The notes below the pieces were generated by a model, which worked only from the letters and a program-made list of their open reading frames with translations, was not told the origin of the DNA and ran no database searches. A stretch of DNA of 64,000 nucleotides. Source: Agaribacterium haliotis (GTDB taxonomy: Bacteria; Pseudomonadota; Gammaproteobacteria; Pseudomonadales; Cellvibrionaceae). The DNA lies in NCBI RefSeq assembly GCF_002312815.1, contig NZ_NKQJ01000005.1, positions 167,549 through 231,548 of the forward strand. The letters are read 5' to 3'. The position numbers were made by a program, and so were the translations under genes. Below, piece after piece: positions 13,612 through 22,667 of this stretch (the first letter of the stretch is position 1; each line of letters starts with the position of its first letter).

Positions 13612-13652
13612 GCTGAGAAGTTAAAGTGCACAGGAAAGCTTTATCTGACCCC
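13600..13652. repeat. REP-like palindromic element (GGGGTCAGATAA)
   Basis: GGGGTCAGATAAGCT (13600-13614) and AGCTTTATCTGACCCC (13637-13652) form an almost perfect inverted repeat with a one-base bulge and a 22-nt loop. Short elements bounded by GGGGTCAGA are known in gammaproteobacteria as REP-type sequences that are moved by RAYT/IS200-like transposases. No such transposase is in the window. The element ends the hydrolase fragment. Confidence 0.6.
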
Positions 13653-13668
13653 ACATCAACAACGATTC

Positions 13669-13728
13669 TTTAACTAAACTGCTCTTTAATTAAACTGCTC
13701 TTTAATTAAACTACTCTTTAATTAAAGT
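13669..13728. repeat. 16-bp tandem repeat overlapping the 3' end of the beta-helix gene
   Basis: The unit TTTAATTAAACTGCTC occurs almost four times in series, with small changes (TTTAACTAAACTGCTC, TTTAATTAAACTGCTC, TTTAATTAAACTACTC, TTTAATTAAAGT). The last unit lies inside the coding end of the leftward beta-helix gene and the third supplies its TAG stop, so the repeat seems to have grown from the end of that gene. Confidence 0.75.
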
Positions 13729-15909
13729 AAAGGAATCGGCATTCCACTCCCACGTGGAATCTGAAGCCCCGGAGCTTTGAATACGGATTAGATGCTGCCC
13801 AGCATTTAAATCTAGCCTCGTGCTGGCGTTCAAGCTTTGAAATTGATCCCAGTTGCCATTGTTGGCAACATTCTCTTTGAGCCTTGAGCTGCCATCAACA
13901 AAGACTTCAATCGCGGTTTTTTCTTGTGTCGTCGCCAGTTTTGCCTCAAAGCGATACACACCCGATTCGGGCACCTGCACATGGTATTCCGCCCAGTCGC
14001 CGCGCTGATTAAAGTTGATTGCGGCAATACCGCTGGCTGTTGTGTAGCGTTCAAAGCCGCCATAGCTGCCGCCGGTATTGATAAAGTCTTCGGCTTCAAA
14101 CAAAACGGTTGCCGGTGTGCCGGGCGAATTATCGCTGTATTCAAACAATATCCAGTTTAGGTTAAAAGCGCCGCCATTAAACTGAGCTTTTAGCACTTGG
14201 TTTTGCGCTTGTACAAGGCTGACATTTTTTAGGCTTACGGTTTTCCAGTTCTGCCAACCGCCGGTGCCACTAAATTCAAGCGTACCGAGCTTTTTGTTAC
14301 CAAGTGTAAGTGTTATGGATTTACCTTGGGTAAAACCATTGGCGGCAATACGCATATGTATGTCATAGCTTCCCGAACTGATATCCGCCAAACTGTATTC
14401 CAGCCATTCACCATCTGTAACCCAACCGACATTAAAGCCGCCGCCGTTGTCACTTGTATCCTGAATATCCACCGCTTCAGTGCTGCGATAAACGCCGCCG
14501 GAATTTGCCGGGGTCGAATCCGAATACGCAAGCCCCTGCCCGCCCAAATCAAAGTCTTCTGCTTGAATAAGGCCGGGGATAATATGGTTGCTATAGGGGC
14601 TTTGCGAGCCTGTTGAGGTGTCTACATGCTCATAGGCACCGATATCATGTTGTACACGCACATTGCCTTGCACATCTACACTGGGGGCATTTTGAGCGGA
14701 GCCGGCATTGATTGCGGGTGAACCTGCTCTTAGCTGAAAATTCCGTGACGAAGCATTGACAAACAGCGGGTCCCGGCCGCTTAAATTGTGAGAGGCGCTA
14801 TAAGCACCAGATTTAAAATAGCTGTCGGTACCGTTTTTATACATAAGGTTATTGCGGAATATATTCGAATGAGAGCCGGGGAAATGTAGCAAAATACCAT
14901 AGCGAGGGTTGTTATAGATGGTATTGTTGCTGACCTCGACATTGTAAATACTGCCACTGCCCTGAGGGTGCTTATAGAACATAATGCCGTCTTCACTATT
15001 GCCGCTTAAGACATTGTTGTACACCTTCACATTTTTGATATCACCAACACCTTCGGTCATCAACGCGATGCCCTGCCCTTCATTGTTCCAAACGTAATTG
15101 TTAAATACCTCTACGTTATCGATATAAGGCTTAGGAAATTCAGGCAAGATGCCGGCCGCATCCAGATAAATACCACGCCGGGTTAGATCGTGAACGTAGT
15201 TGTTTTTAATAACGCCATTTTTAATACCGAGCTTAATATCTATACCTTCGCCGCCATAGGTCGGGTCGCCGCCATTAAAAACTTCATTGCCTGATATTTC
15301 AAAACCGACAATGCCATTGGCCAGCGTGATGCATTCGTTGTAACCACCGTTATTGGCTTTTTCTACCTTGTTATTTAAAATTTTTACATTGCGAATGTTT
15401 TCATAGTTTTTGGGGTCTTGTTTCCAGCGAACGCCCCAAATGCCAATGCCCGATGCTTTGGTATCGTAGGTATGGTTGTTTGAAAGTGTGATATTTGACG
15501 AGGGGCCCTCCACATAAAAACCTTCGGTGGGCGATTTATTAATTTTAATGCCCGATACTCGAATGTAGCTCTTGCGAATAATACGAAATGCTGCGTTATT
15601 TAATATCACTTTTTGTTCATCGCCGGGCATCGCGTCAAAGCTAATCCACGCATTGGCGTGGCCACTATTGGCTACATTTACTGTGCCGTAATAGTTGCCG
15701 GCCTTGATAAAAACATGGTCGCCGGCTTTAGCGGTGTTGGCCGCTTTTTGTATGGTTTTCCACGGCTGGCTAAGTGTGCCGCTGTTGTTGTCATTGCCAT
15801 TCGTCGCGACATAAAAATTGGCAGCCCAGGTTACTGGGCTAACGAGTACAGTTAATAAGAAAAGAGCCAAGGCACGGCAGCGCACCCGGACGGGTTGATT
15901 GTGTTTCAT
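13711..15909 (-). CDS. Secreted parallel beta-helix protein with two CBM6 domains
   Basis: The 732-aa product has a signal peptide (about 1-29, ending TWA), then NFYVATNGNDNNSGTLSQPWKTI, the standard opening of right-handed parallel beta-helix (DUF1565-type) proteins. About 15 coils rich in N-N-x-V/I repeats follow to residue 420. Two CBM6-type carbohydrate-binding modules follow: about 440-590 (begins LIQAEDFD) and about 600-732 (begins LFEAEDFI). Such proteins are usually polysaccharide lyases or hydrolases of cell-wall or algal glycans. The exact activity (PL1, PL6 or other) cannot be told without the catalytic residues. It lies alone and converges on the hydrolase fragment. Confidence 0.75.
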   Translation of the reverse strand: MKHNQPVRVRCRALALFLLTVLVSPVTWAANFYVATNGNDNNSGTLSQPWKTIQKAANTAKAGDHVFIKAGNYYGTVNVANSGHANAWISFDAMPGDEQKVILNNAAFRIIRKSYIRVSGIKINKSPTEGFYVEGPSSNITLSNNHTYDTKASGIGIWGVRWKQDPKNYENIRNVKILNNKVEKANNGGYNECITLANGIVGFEISGNEVFNGGDPTYGGEGIDIKLGIKNGVIKNNYVHDLTRRGIYLDAAGILPEFPKPYIDNVEVFNNYVWNNEGQGIALMTEGVGDIKNVKVYNNVLSGNSEDGIMFYKHPQGSGSIYNVEVSNNTIYNNPRYGILLHFPGSHSNIFRNNLMYKNGTDSYFKSGAYSASHNLSGRDPLFVNASSRNFQLRAGSPAINAGSAQNAPSVDVQGNVRVQHDIGAYEHVDTSTGSQSPYSNHIIPGLIQAEDFDLGGQGLAYSDSTPANSGGVYRSTEAVDIQDTSDNGGGFNVGWVTDGEWLEYSLADISSGSYDIHMRIAANGFTQGKSITLTLGNKKLGTLEFSGTGGWQNWKTVSLKNVSLVQAQNQVLKAQFNGGAFNLNWILFEYSDNSPGTPATVLFEAEDFINTGGSYGGFERYTTASGIAAINFNQRGDWAEYHVQVPESGVYRFEAKLATTQEKTAIEVFVDGSSRLKENVANNGNWDQFQSLNASTRLDLNAGQHLIRIQSSGASDSTWEWNADSFTLIKE

Positions 15910-16603
15910 AAGAAGATCCTAATTTGCTTTATTGTATTTTTTACAAAATTCGGTCTTATAGTTGTTTCAACAAGACAAGCTGTACAAGATCAGGGGATTT
16001 TCTTGAACAGACAAAGAAACAAATAACAGCGAGACTGAGATAAATACTCCTAATGCCTGGGCATCAGAAGTACGCAGCGTTTAGGCGCTAGCCCTAAAAG
16101 CCATGGCCTGCGAGCAACTCGAGAAGAAAACAGAAAACGAGCCCCGCTCACTACGCATACTTAGAATATCCAAAAACCGCAGATTTATTACATTTTGGCG
16201 CAATAAAAAGCAAATACGTGTCATTTGTAGTGAAGAAATGTGAAGTATTTCAAGCTGGCACTTAGTGAAAGCTGATCAAGAATTGCAGAAGCATATAAAG
16301 TCATAACGACTACAACAACCATGCGCTTTGCTCTCTAAGCAAGATCCAGCTTCTGTAAGATTGCGCTGCATTGTGCTGACTAAGCAGGCAAATTGCGAAG
16401 CTCTGCAACAGCTCTGCAACAGCCCATTGACAGTAATGGCTTGGGCAGCGGTTTTGTTTTGATGGCTCGGTGCTTTTTGTTTTTAATACGTCGAAGATCG
16501 TTGTTTTTAAGGTCTAAGTATCGAGATGCGGCGTAAATTAGGCCTAGGCGCTGCTCTTGTTTTAACAGCAGAGCAAGCTCACACCAGTAAAGATGAGGTT
16601 TTT
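15910..16603. other. Intergenic region between divergent genes
   Basis: About 690 bp without a supported gene separate the beta-helix gene and the glutathionyl-hydroquinone reductase. It should contain both promoters. An 11-bp direct repeat AGCTCTGCAAC occurs twice in tandem at 16399-16420. An in-frame ATG at 16526 would lengthen the reductase, but family length argues against it. Nothing else stands out. Confidence 0.4.
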
Positions 16604-17584
16604 ATGGGACTTTTAGTAAACGGTCAGTGGCACGATACGTGGTATGACACAAAAAACTCAGACGGCGCATTTAAGCGCGAGGCGGCGCAGCTGCGCAATT
16701 GGGTTACGGCCGATGGCTCGGCGGGCCCCAGCGGTGTTGCTGGTTTTAAGGCAGAATCTGGCCGTTATCATTTATATGTATCGCTTGCCTGCCCGTGGGC
16801 ACACCGCACCTTGATTTTTCGAAAGCTCAAACAGCTCGAAGCGCATATCAGCGTTTCTGTCGTCAGCCCGGATATGCTGCAAAGCGGCTGGAGCTTCAAT
16901 AAGCACGAAGGCAGCAGTGGCGATACGCTGTTTGAATCTGAGTTTTTACACCAAGTTTATACGCGCAATAAAAACGATTACAGCGGGCGTGTTACCGTGC
17001 CTGTACTGTGGGATAAACAAACAAACTGCATCGTTAGCAATGAGTCGTCTGAAATTATTCGAATGTTTAACAGTGCGTTTAATACGCTAACTGGCGATAC
17101 GCAGGATTTTTACCCGCTTGAGAAGCGCGAGGCCATCGATAAGATCAACACACTGGTGTACAACAACGTAAATAACGGCGTCTACCGCTGTGGTTTTGCA
17201 ACCACTCAAAAGGCCTATGAGCTGGCTTATGACGATCTATTTAAGGCCTTAGATAATATTGAACAACGTTTAAGCCAGCAACGCTTTTTGGTGGGGGCTG
17301 AACTTAGTGAAGCCGACTGGCGTTTGTTTACCACACTTATTCGTTTTGATTCGGTCTATCACGGCCATTTTAAGTGCAACCGCCAACGCCTTGAAGACTA
17401 CCCTGCTCTTAGCAACTATGTGCGTGAATTATATCAATGGCAAAACGTTGCCCAAACAGTGGATTTTTATCATATCAAGCGCCACTACTACTTTAGCCAT
17501 ACCATGATCAATCCAACGCAAGTGGTTCCTGTGGGGCCGGATATTGACTATTTGCGCCCGCACAATCGCGATCAGCTAAAGTAA
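16604..17584 (+). CDS. Glutathionyl-hydroquinone reductase (Xi-class GST)
   Basis: The start at ATG 16604 (MGLLVNGQWHDTWYD) gives 326 residues, the usual size, and has a GAGG site about six bases upstream. The thioredoxin-like domain includes YVSLACPWAHRTLIFRKLK, with the catalytic cysteine of the CPWAHR motif that defines Xi-class glutathione transferases (YqjG/PcpF/ECM4). The all-alpha domain includes NNGVYRCGFATTQKAYE and the conserved RFDSVYHGHFKCN block. The enzyme removes glutathione from glutathionyl-hydroquinones and so helps repair quinone damage. It seems monocistronic and is followed by a hairpin terminator. Confidence 0.9.
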   Translation: MGLLVNGQWHDTWYDTKNSDGAFKREAAQLRNWVTADGSAGPSGVAGFKAESGRYHLYVSLACPWAHRTLIFRKLKQLEAHISVSVVSPDMLQSGWSFNKHEGSSGDTLFESEFLHQVYTRNKNDYSGRVTVPVLWDKQTNCIVSNESSEIIRMFNSAFNTLTGDTQDFYPLEKREAIDKINTLVYNNVNNGVYRCGFATTQKAYELAYDDLFKALDNIEQRLSQQRFLVGAELSEADWRLFTTLIRFDSVYHGHFKCNRQRLEDYPALSNYVRELYQWQNVAQTVDFYHIKRHYYFSHTMINPTQVVPVGPDIDYLRPHNRDQLK

Positions 17585-17602
17585 GTGTTTTAAACAAGCA
17601 GC

Positions 17603-17636
17603 TATAAAAAAGGCGGCTTATACTGCAAGCCGCCTT
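17603..17636 (-). terminator. Terminator between the GST and the protease partner gene
   Basis: AAGGCGGCTT (17610-17619) and AAGCCGCCTT (17627-17636) form a perfect 10-bp stem with a 7-nt loop. On the minus strand it is followed by a T-run (17605-17610), so it ends the leftward protease operon. It may also act weakly on the rightward GST gene. Confidence 0.8.
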
Positions 17637-17673
17637 GTAAGATTTGTTTAAGCGTTGTAATTACTGAAGTTTA

Positions 17674-18102
17674 TTACTGGGGTTTATTCACCCGAATAAT
17701 GGTTTCTTGTTTGGCATCTAAAACACCTGGGTGCTGTTTCAGCTCACCGACTACGCTACTTATGCTCTGGTTTTCACCAACACGATAAACCGCTGCAGCG
17801 TCGTCGCCATCTGAAATCAACTCGATATCAAGTTCATTGGCGATATCATCAGCCGATTGGTATTCATCGAGCAGCACTTTAACAATGCGAGTCTGATCGA
17901 TTTGGCTGGATGCATCACTTTCAACATCACTGCTGCCATTTAGCAAGCGACTGCTGGTTAAACGCTCGGCCGCCGGCGCCGGTGTATCCAGGCCGTGGCG
18001 GCGCTCTAGGTCTTGAATAAGTTTTTGATCGCGCTCTTGCTGGGTCTCGGCATAGGCGGAGCTCGCAGCCAGCACAGCAGCTAAACACATAATCTTTTTC
18101 AT
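17674..18102 (-). CDS. Small secreted partner of the S8 protease (possible chaperone/inhibitor)
   Basis: A 142-aa protein with a signal peptide (MKKIMCLAAVLAASSAYA). After a charged linker, residues 70-140 form a compact alpha/beta unit (IVKVLLDEYQSADDIANEL...SVVGELKQHPGVLDAKQETIIRV) with the look of an I9-type propeptide/inhibitor domain. It lies 38 bp downstream of the kexin-like protease gene and shares its terminator. In Aeromonas sobria the kexin-like protease ASP needs a small protein (ORF2) encoded directly downstream for folding; the same arrangement here suggests a similar chaperone/inhibitor. This is by analogy, not by demonstrated homology. Confidence 0.55.
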   Translation of the reverse strand: MKKIMCLAAVLAASSAYAETQQERDQKLIQDLERRHGLDTPAPAAERLTSSRLLNGSSDVESDASSQIDQTRIVKVLLDEYQSADDIANELDIELISDGDDAAAVYRVGENQSISSVVGELKQHPGVLDAKQETIIRVNKPQ

Positions 18103-18140
18103 TTTTTACCTCTTAAATCTGGTTGCTTGAGTGGCTGGGC

Positions 18141-20150
18141 TTAGTGACCGTAAATACGCAGCGATGCAGCGGTAATACGACCGAGCTGGCTGTTATTTTC
18201 GGTAGTGATTTCTTTGAATTCACGCGTATCACGCTTGTAGCCAAAGAAGCTGAATTCACCAGAGTTGGTATCGGTAACCCGAACTGTCCACTCACCTTGT
18301 GCGTCTTCACCGTAAAACGCATTACTTAAAAACACCGTATTGTTAAAGTCGGTCTGGGTATTGAGCGCTTGTTTTAAATCGCTGGCAACGGGCTCACCCT
18401 GATCGAGTACAAACATGCTGCGCGGCGTTAATACCATGCTGCTGGTGCCGGCAGGTGAAATAAGTTCAACCGCAAGGTCGGCGTCGCGACCGTGTTGAAT
18501 GCTCAGCTTCACTTGCACCGCTTCCACGGTTAACACATCGTTTACGTAAATGGCTTGCTCAACGCCGCGCGGCCCTTCGGGGATTTGGCTGGCCGAACCG
18601 GATTGTGCACGAATAAAGCTTGTCACCTGCAAAGGCGGCAGCGGCTCGTAGCTTGGTGAAAGTGCAAGCTCAACGGCGGCGCTGGCATCAACGCGCCCAA
18701 AACCGTACCAGTTGTGAAAGTGGTAACCGGCGGCGTTGGTGAACCAGCCCGGTTCAGCAACAAAGTCACCTAAGCCAGTATCAACAACAATAGGACGGAA
18801 ATTGCTGCCTATTTTACTTGCGGTTTTAGCCAGGATGTCTTTTGCATCGCGCCAGCTTAAATCTGGGTTGGCATCAAAAATAAGTGCAAAGGCACCCGAG
18901 GTAACCGGAGCCGCCGAGGACGTGCCGTTAAAGGTCGAGGTGTAATTGCACTCGTCGTTTAAGCGATCGCTACCGTTATTAAACGCTGTGCTGGCGCCAC
19001 TTGAGGCGTAACCGGCGTTACAGCCTTCAATATCAACTGTGACCATTGCCGGGTTGTCATCGCCGTATTCACCGCCGTGGGCGGACACCCAAACGGATGC
19101 ACCAACGGTTGAATACGAAGAAAGTACATCGCCATCACCTCGCCCGGAAACGCGGTTTTCGCCAGCGCTGAGTGCAGAAATGGTGGTGTGGTAGAAACTC
19201 GCATTTGAAGGCTCACTCGCGGCTACCTGCGCAGGCAAACTTTGCGCCTGGCTTTTGCTGGTATCACGCGCATCGGCAGAAAAGATAAAATCTGGGGTAT
19301 AGGTCGATCCTGAGCTCTGACACTGAGGCGAGCTCGGGTAAAAACTGCACCACCACGGCAGAGGCCCACTCGCGCCGTCGCCGGTTTTGTATTTAAATAC
19401 GCTGGCAACGTTGCTTAAGTACGAGAACGAATTACCGGCAGATTTTACAAACGCGATGCCTTTGCCCTGATTAACCCGGCGATTAACACTGGCAAGGTGT
19501 GACTCTTCTTGGGCATTGTCGACACTGTCGAAACTAACAGGCCAGATTGGTGAAAAACCATAACTTTGGTTGATGACTCGCGCATCGTCGGTTACACCCG
19601 CACCACCATGGGTTTCAACCCACGATTCATAGCTTTGACTTTCAAGCCAGTTAAAGCCCATCAATTTGGCAAGTGGTGCAACACCGCGCCCGCCTAAGCC
19701 GTTAAAACCACGCGCAGCAATAAGGCCGGCCACTGACGTGCCGTGATCACCACCTGTTTCAGAGCGCGGTGGCGTAGGGTCTGTTGGGTCGGCAGCGCCG
19801 GCAACGTAGTTGCGCGATCGCCCAGGTAATACGTTAGCGGCAAGATCTTCGTGGGCAATGGCCATGCCCGAATCAACCACGGCGACCTTAACCGATTCAC
19901 CAAGCACGCGGTAGTCAACGTGAGCGGCGGTGGTATTGATATCGTTTCCAGCATCGCCGGGGTTTTTCGCCGCCGCGCGTTGGCCGGTGTTATCCAGGTG
20001 CCACTGCATAAAATAAAGTGGGTCGCTGTTTTGATATTCCTGTTCACTGGCGAATAATTCCGCGTAGCGTTCAGCCTGTACGCCTGCACTTAAACCCAAT
20101 ACGCACGCACTCACGGCGATGGGCAGTAGACTCTTATTCATACACTTCAT
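18141..20150 (-). CDS. Secreted kexin-like S8 serine protease with P domain
   Basis: The 669-aa product has a signal peptide (about 1-26). The subtilase triad is complete: D93 in VAVVDSGM, H136 in GGDHGTSVAG and S411 in FNGTSSAAP, with the oxyanion Asn in SAGN (240). The catalytic domain is enlarged by cysteine-containing insertions (around 268-280 and 377-401). The C-terminal part (about 505-669) looks like a P/homo-B domain (DLAVELISPAGTSS, GEWTVRVTDTNSGE), as in kexins. There is no N-terminal I9 propeptide of normal size before the catalytic domain, which fits use of the separate small partner gene downstream. The enzyme probably acts outside the cell or in the periplasm. Confidence 0.85.
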   Translation of the reverse strand: MKCMNKSLLPIAVSACVLGLSAGVQAERYAELFASEQEYQNSDPLYFMQWHLDNTGQRAAAKNPGDAGNDINTTAAHVDYRVLGESVKVAVVDSGMAIAHEDLAANVLPGRSRNYVAGAADPTDPTPPRSETGGDHGTSVAGLIAARGFNGLGGRGVAPLAKLMGFNWLESQSYESWVETHGGAGVTDDARVINQSYGFSPIWPVSFDSVDNAQEESHLASVNRRVNQGKGIAFVKSAGNSFSYLSNVASVFKYKTGDGASGPLPWWCSFYPSSPQCQSSGSTYTPDFIFSADARDTSKSQAQSLPAQVAASEPSNASFYHTTISALSAGENRVSGRGDGDVLSSYSTVGASVWVSAHGGEYGDDNPAMVTVDIEGCNAGYASSGASTAFNNGSDRLNDECNYTSTFNGTSSAAPVTSGAFALIFDANPDLSWRDAKDILAKTASKIGSNFRPIVVDTGLGDFVAEPGWFTNAAGYHFHNWYGFGRVDASAAVELALSPSYEPLPPLQVTSFIRAQSGSASQIPEGPRGVEQAIYVNDVLTVEAVQVKLSIQHGRDADLAVELISPAGTSSMVLTPRSMFVLDQGEPVASDLKQALNTQTDFNNTVFLSNAFYGEDAQGEWTVRVTDTNSGEFSFFGYKRDTREFKEITTENNSQLGRITAASLRIYGH

Positions 20151-20972
20151 GTGGTTATTTTACCTCTAGCTTGCTTTGATTCTTGTGCAAAGAAACGACG
20201 TTGTTGTTCTAATTAAAAAAACAACATGGCCGTTCTAAGCTGCTGAGAAATCACATGTGCCTGGGGTTTTTATTGCCTGCTTGCAGCTGCAGCAAAAAAT
20301 AAAAACAACAACGATCACCCAGAAAGCCAAAAGCTGCCAGAGCAGCTTAAGTCTGCCGCTTTAAAAGCGATCTTTGCTGGTCACATGTGGTTTAGGCGCG
20401 CAAATTAATGTCGGCTGCTACAAAGACATGCGTCCGTGTATTGCGCGCACAATAAATCGACGCTTGACTGACAACTCGCCTCAACGCGCTGGCGCTTAGC
20501 TGCGCAACATGGACGTTTATTTTTTGATGTTTCTGAGCATTTATTAGCAGGCCTTGCCTTTTGATGGCTGGCATTGCTGCATTTATGCCCAGCTTTAGAT
20601 AAGTGGGCGGAGTTCTTTGCAAATTACGCGCTGGCACTCAAAGCCGCGACGTTTTGTTAAGCAGCTCTGGCAGTGCCCTACTCTTAGATAAAACGGTGTT
20701 TAATTTGCTGCATGTTTGAAAAATTGCGCGCCATTGGCTTTTGCACACCTGTGTCTGTAAAGCGATCAAGTTGTATACAAATCGTAACGATGGTTATTCT
20801 TCGACAGCTGCTTGGATACTAATTACATTTATCTGTCATATAGGCCGGTTAGCATGCGGCGCGTTGTCTAAGCCAGATTCAATCTATCGCCAGGCGAATA
20901 CCCAACTAATGCCTGACTAACTCCCGACTAAATCTATCGCTTTGCTTTATTTTTTCTGATCTAACCACCGCC
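20151..20972. other. Intergenic region between divergent genes
   Basis: About 820 bp contain no supported gene. The 8-bp palindrome CACATGTG occurs twice, at 20252-20259 and 20382-20389, in similar context (TCACATGTG), and could be a regulator site for the protease. The remaining sequence has no clear hairpin terminator. A leftward frame at 20392-20637 has no ribosome-binding site and unusual composition and was not accepted. Confidence 0.35.
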
Positions 20973-22667
20973 ATGCTGTTTCCCAAGAAAAGTGTTTGGG
21001 CCTTGCTGCATGCCCTTGCGATCGTTGCAGTGTTAAGCGCCCTTGCAACGGGCCTGCGCATTGCCGTACTTGACTACCCGTTTTTACTTGCCTTAAACCA
21101 TTTTTTACCTCAGGGGCAAATGCATGCTCTGCACTTGTATGCGGGTGCGTTAATCAGCCTTGTTGCGCTTCTGTATGTTTTGCTGTCTCTAAGTCGCGCG
21201 CTGCCCAACACCTTAAGGCCAAAACTAAAAAAGAAAAGTGGCCGCTTTCAACTCGTGCTTAGCTACTGCATGCGCGTGGCACTTAGCCTATTACTTATTA
21301 GTGGTTGGCTATTGTTTTTTGAGCCAGAATCAAGCGCCATCGACGCTATAAAAAAAGTACATTTTTACGCGGCCGTTTTTATGCTGATCTATTTGGTTTT
21401 GCACAGCGCCGGTTATTACCTTGAATACGGTGCAACAATATTAGCTTGGATCAGCAAACCTTTTTTAAAACTAACACGGCGTACTGTTGCCATCAGCTTG
21501 TTGATGTGTGTGCTGCTCGTGATCTTTATCAAGGTGATCGTTCAGCAACATCATCAGTTACAGGTGCTGACTATTGATGAAAACAAACATATAGAAATTG
21601 ATGGTTTAATGTCCGAGGCGCTCTGGCAACAGGCCGAGGCCATCACCGTTCAGACTCATAGCGGCGCGAATTTTGAACACGGCAGCGGCGCAACCCCGGT
21701 AACTATACGGGCCTTGCAAAATGGCCACGATATTTATATGCACTTTCGCTGGCGCGATGAGACTAAAAGCCTGGAACATTTACCGCTGATAAAAACCGAA
21801 CAAGGTTGGAAAGTGCTGCAGCAGGGATTCAAAGACTTTGACGAACGACGCTACTACGAAGATAAGTTTGCGGTGATTTTGTCCGACAGCTGTGAACTAA
21901 ATGCCGCAGGCACCGCTCATCTTGGCCCCAAACCTTTAAAGGACAAACCCAAACACTGGACAGGCAAAGGTTATCACTATCGCAAACACGGCTTGGTTGA
22001 TTTGTGGCAGTGGAAGGCGGTGCGAAGCAACAGCATGCAACTGATGGATGACAACTATATCGGCGAGCCGGTAGAAGCCCGCGCCGGTGAAAGGCGTTAT
22101 ACCGCCGGTTACCAGCAGGACGCCAAAGAATCCGGTGCCTATAAAATGAATTGGCAGTGGTTTTACAGTGACGGTATTGTGCCCAAGCGCCTGGCCATCA
22201 ACAAACAAAACCTCGCGCCGTATCAGGGCTTAGCGAACGAGAGCGCAGCGTTCTCGACGTTAAGCTCTTTAGACTTAGACTTAGACTTAGACTTAGACTC
22301 AGACTTAGACTCAGACTCAGACTCAGACTCAGACTCAGACTCAGACTCAGCACAAGCGACGCCCTGGGTGCTGCCCTGGTTTGATAGTCAGGCCTATCAG
22401 GCCCAGCAAGACGATTACGCACCTGGCAGCATCATGCCTTCGATTTTATATGTATCAAACCAGTTTGAAGGTGATCGCGCTCATGTGCGCGCGTTTGCGC
22501 GCTGGCAACAGGGGTATTGGTCTTTGGAATTATTTCGAAAACTCGATACACAATCGGTCAAAGATATTGCAATCAGCGATGGCGTTTGCATGTGGGTGGC
22601 GGCTTTTGATCGCAGCCAAATTGCTCACACCCGTCACACCCGCCCTATCGAGCTCAATATACAATGA
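20973..22667 (+). CDS. Cytochrome b561-like membrane protein fused to a heme-binding DOMON/EBDH-type domain
   Basis: The 564-aa protein has four to five hydrophobic helices in residues 1-195. Histidines in or near the helices ([26 protein letters not shown]) fit axial ligands of a di-heme cytochrome b561-type domain. After residue 200 a large periplasmic domain begins ([18 protein letters not shown]...[13 protein letters not shown]), which resembles the ethylbenzene dehydrogenase gamma-subunit/DOMON heme domain (PF09459). A low-complexity LD/SD stretch (about 433-460) encoded by a 6-bp microsatellite interrupts it. The next gene overlaps by four bases. It may pass electrons between the quinone pool and periplasmic partners; the acceptor is unknown. 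Confidence 0.65.
   Translation: MLFPKKSVWALLHALAIVAVLSALATGLRIAVLDYPFLLALNHFLPQGQMHALHLYAGALISLVALLYVLLSLSRALPNTLRPKLKKKSGRFQLVLSYCMRVALSLLLISGWLLFFEPESSAIDAIKKVHFYAAVFMLIYLVLHSAGYYLEYGATILAWISKPFLKLTRRTVAISLLMCVLLVIFIKVIVQQHHQLQVLTIDENKHIEIDGLMSEALWQQAEAITVQTHSGANFEHGSGATPVTIRALQNGHDIYMHFRWRDETKSLEHLPLIKTEQGWKVLQQGFKDFDERRYYEDKFAVILSDSCELNAAGTAHLGPKPLKDKPKHWTGKGYHYRKHGLVDLWQWKAVRSNSMQLMDDNYIGEPVEARAGERRYTAGYQQDAKESGAYKMNWQWFYSDGIVPKRLAINKQNLAPYQGLANESAAFSTLSSLDLDLDLDLDSDLDSDSDSDSDSDSDSAQATPWVLPWFDSQAYQAQQDDYAPGSIMPSILYVSNQFEGDRAHVRAFARWQQGYWSLELFRKLDTQSVKDIAISDGVCMWVAAFDRSQIAHTRHTRPIELNIQ
22269..22350 (+). repeat. 6-bp microsatellite (TTAGAC/TCAGAC) inside the cytochrome gene
   Basis: Thirteen full hexamers follow one another: five TTAGAC, one TCAGAC, one TTAGAC, six TCAGAC, then a partial unit. 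They encode alternating Leu-Asp and Ser-Asp pairs. Since the unit is a multiple of three, gain or loss changes only the length of the linker and keeps the reading frame. Confidence 0.95.

Noticed and set aside
16526-16603. Longer N-terminus for the glutathionyl-hydroquinone reductase
   Set aside because: The extra 26 residues are not typical for the family, and ATG 16604 has a good ribosome-binding site and gives normal length.
20392-20637. Leftward 81-codon frame between the protease and the cytochrome gene
   Set aside because: No ribosome-binding site, composition unlike neighbouring proteins and no motif.
22269-22350. Hexamer repeat as a phase-variation switch
   Set aside because: The unit is six bases, so slippage keeps the frame and cannot turn the gene on or off.
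22198-22422. Leftward frame through the microsatellite (Ser-Leu repeats)
   Set aside because: Antisense reading of the hexamer repeat inside a well-supported gene.
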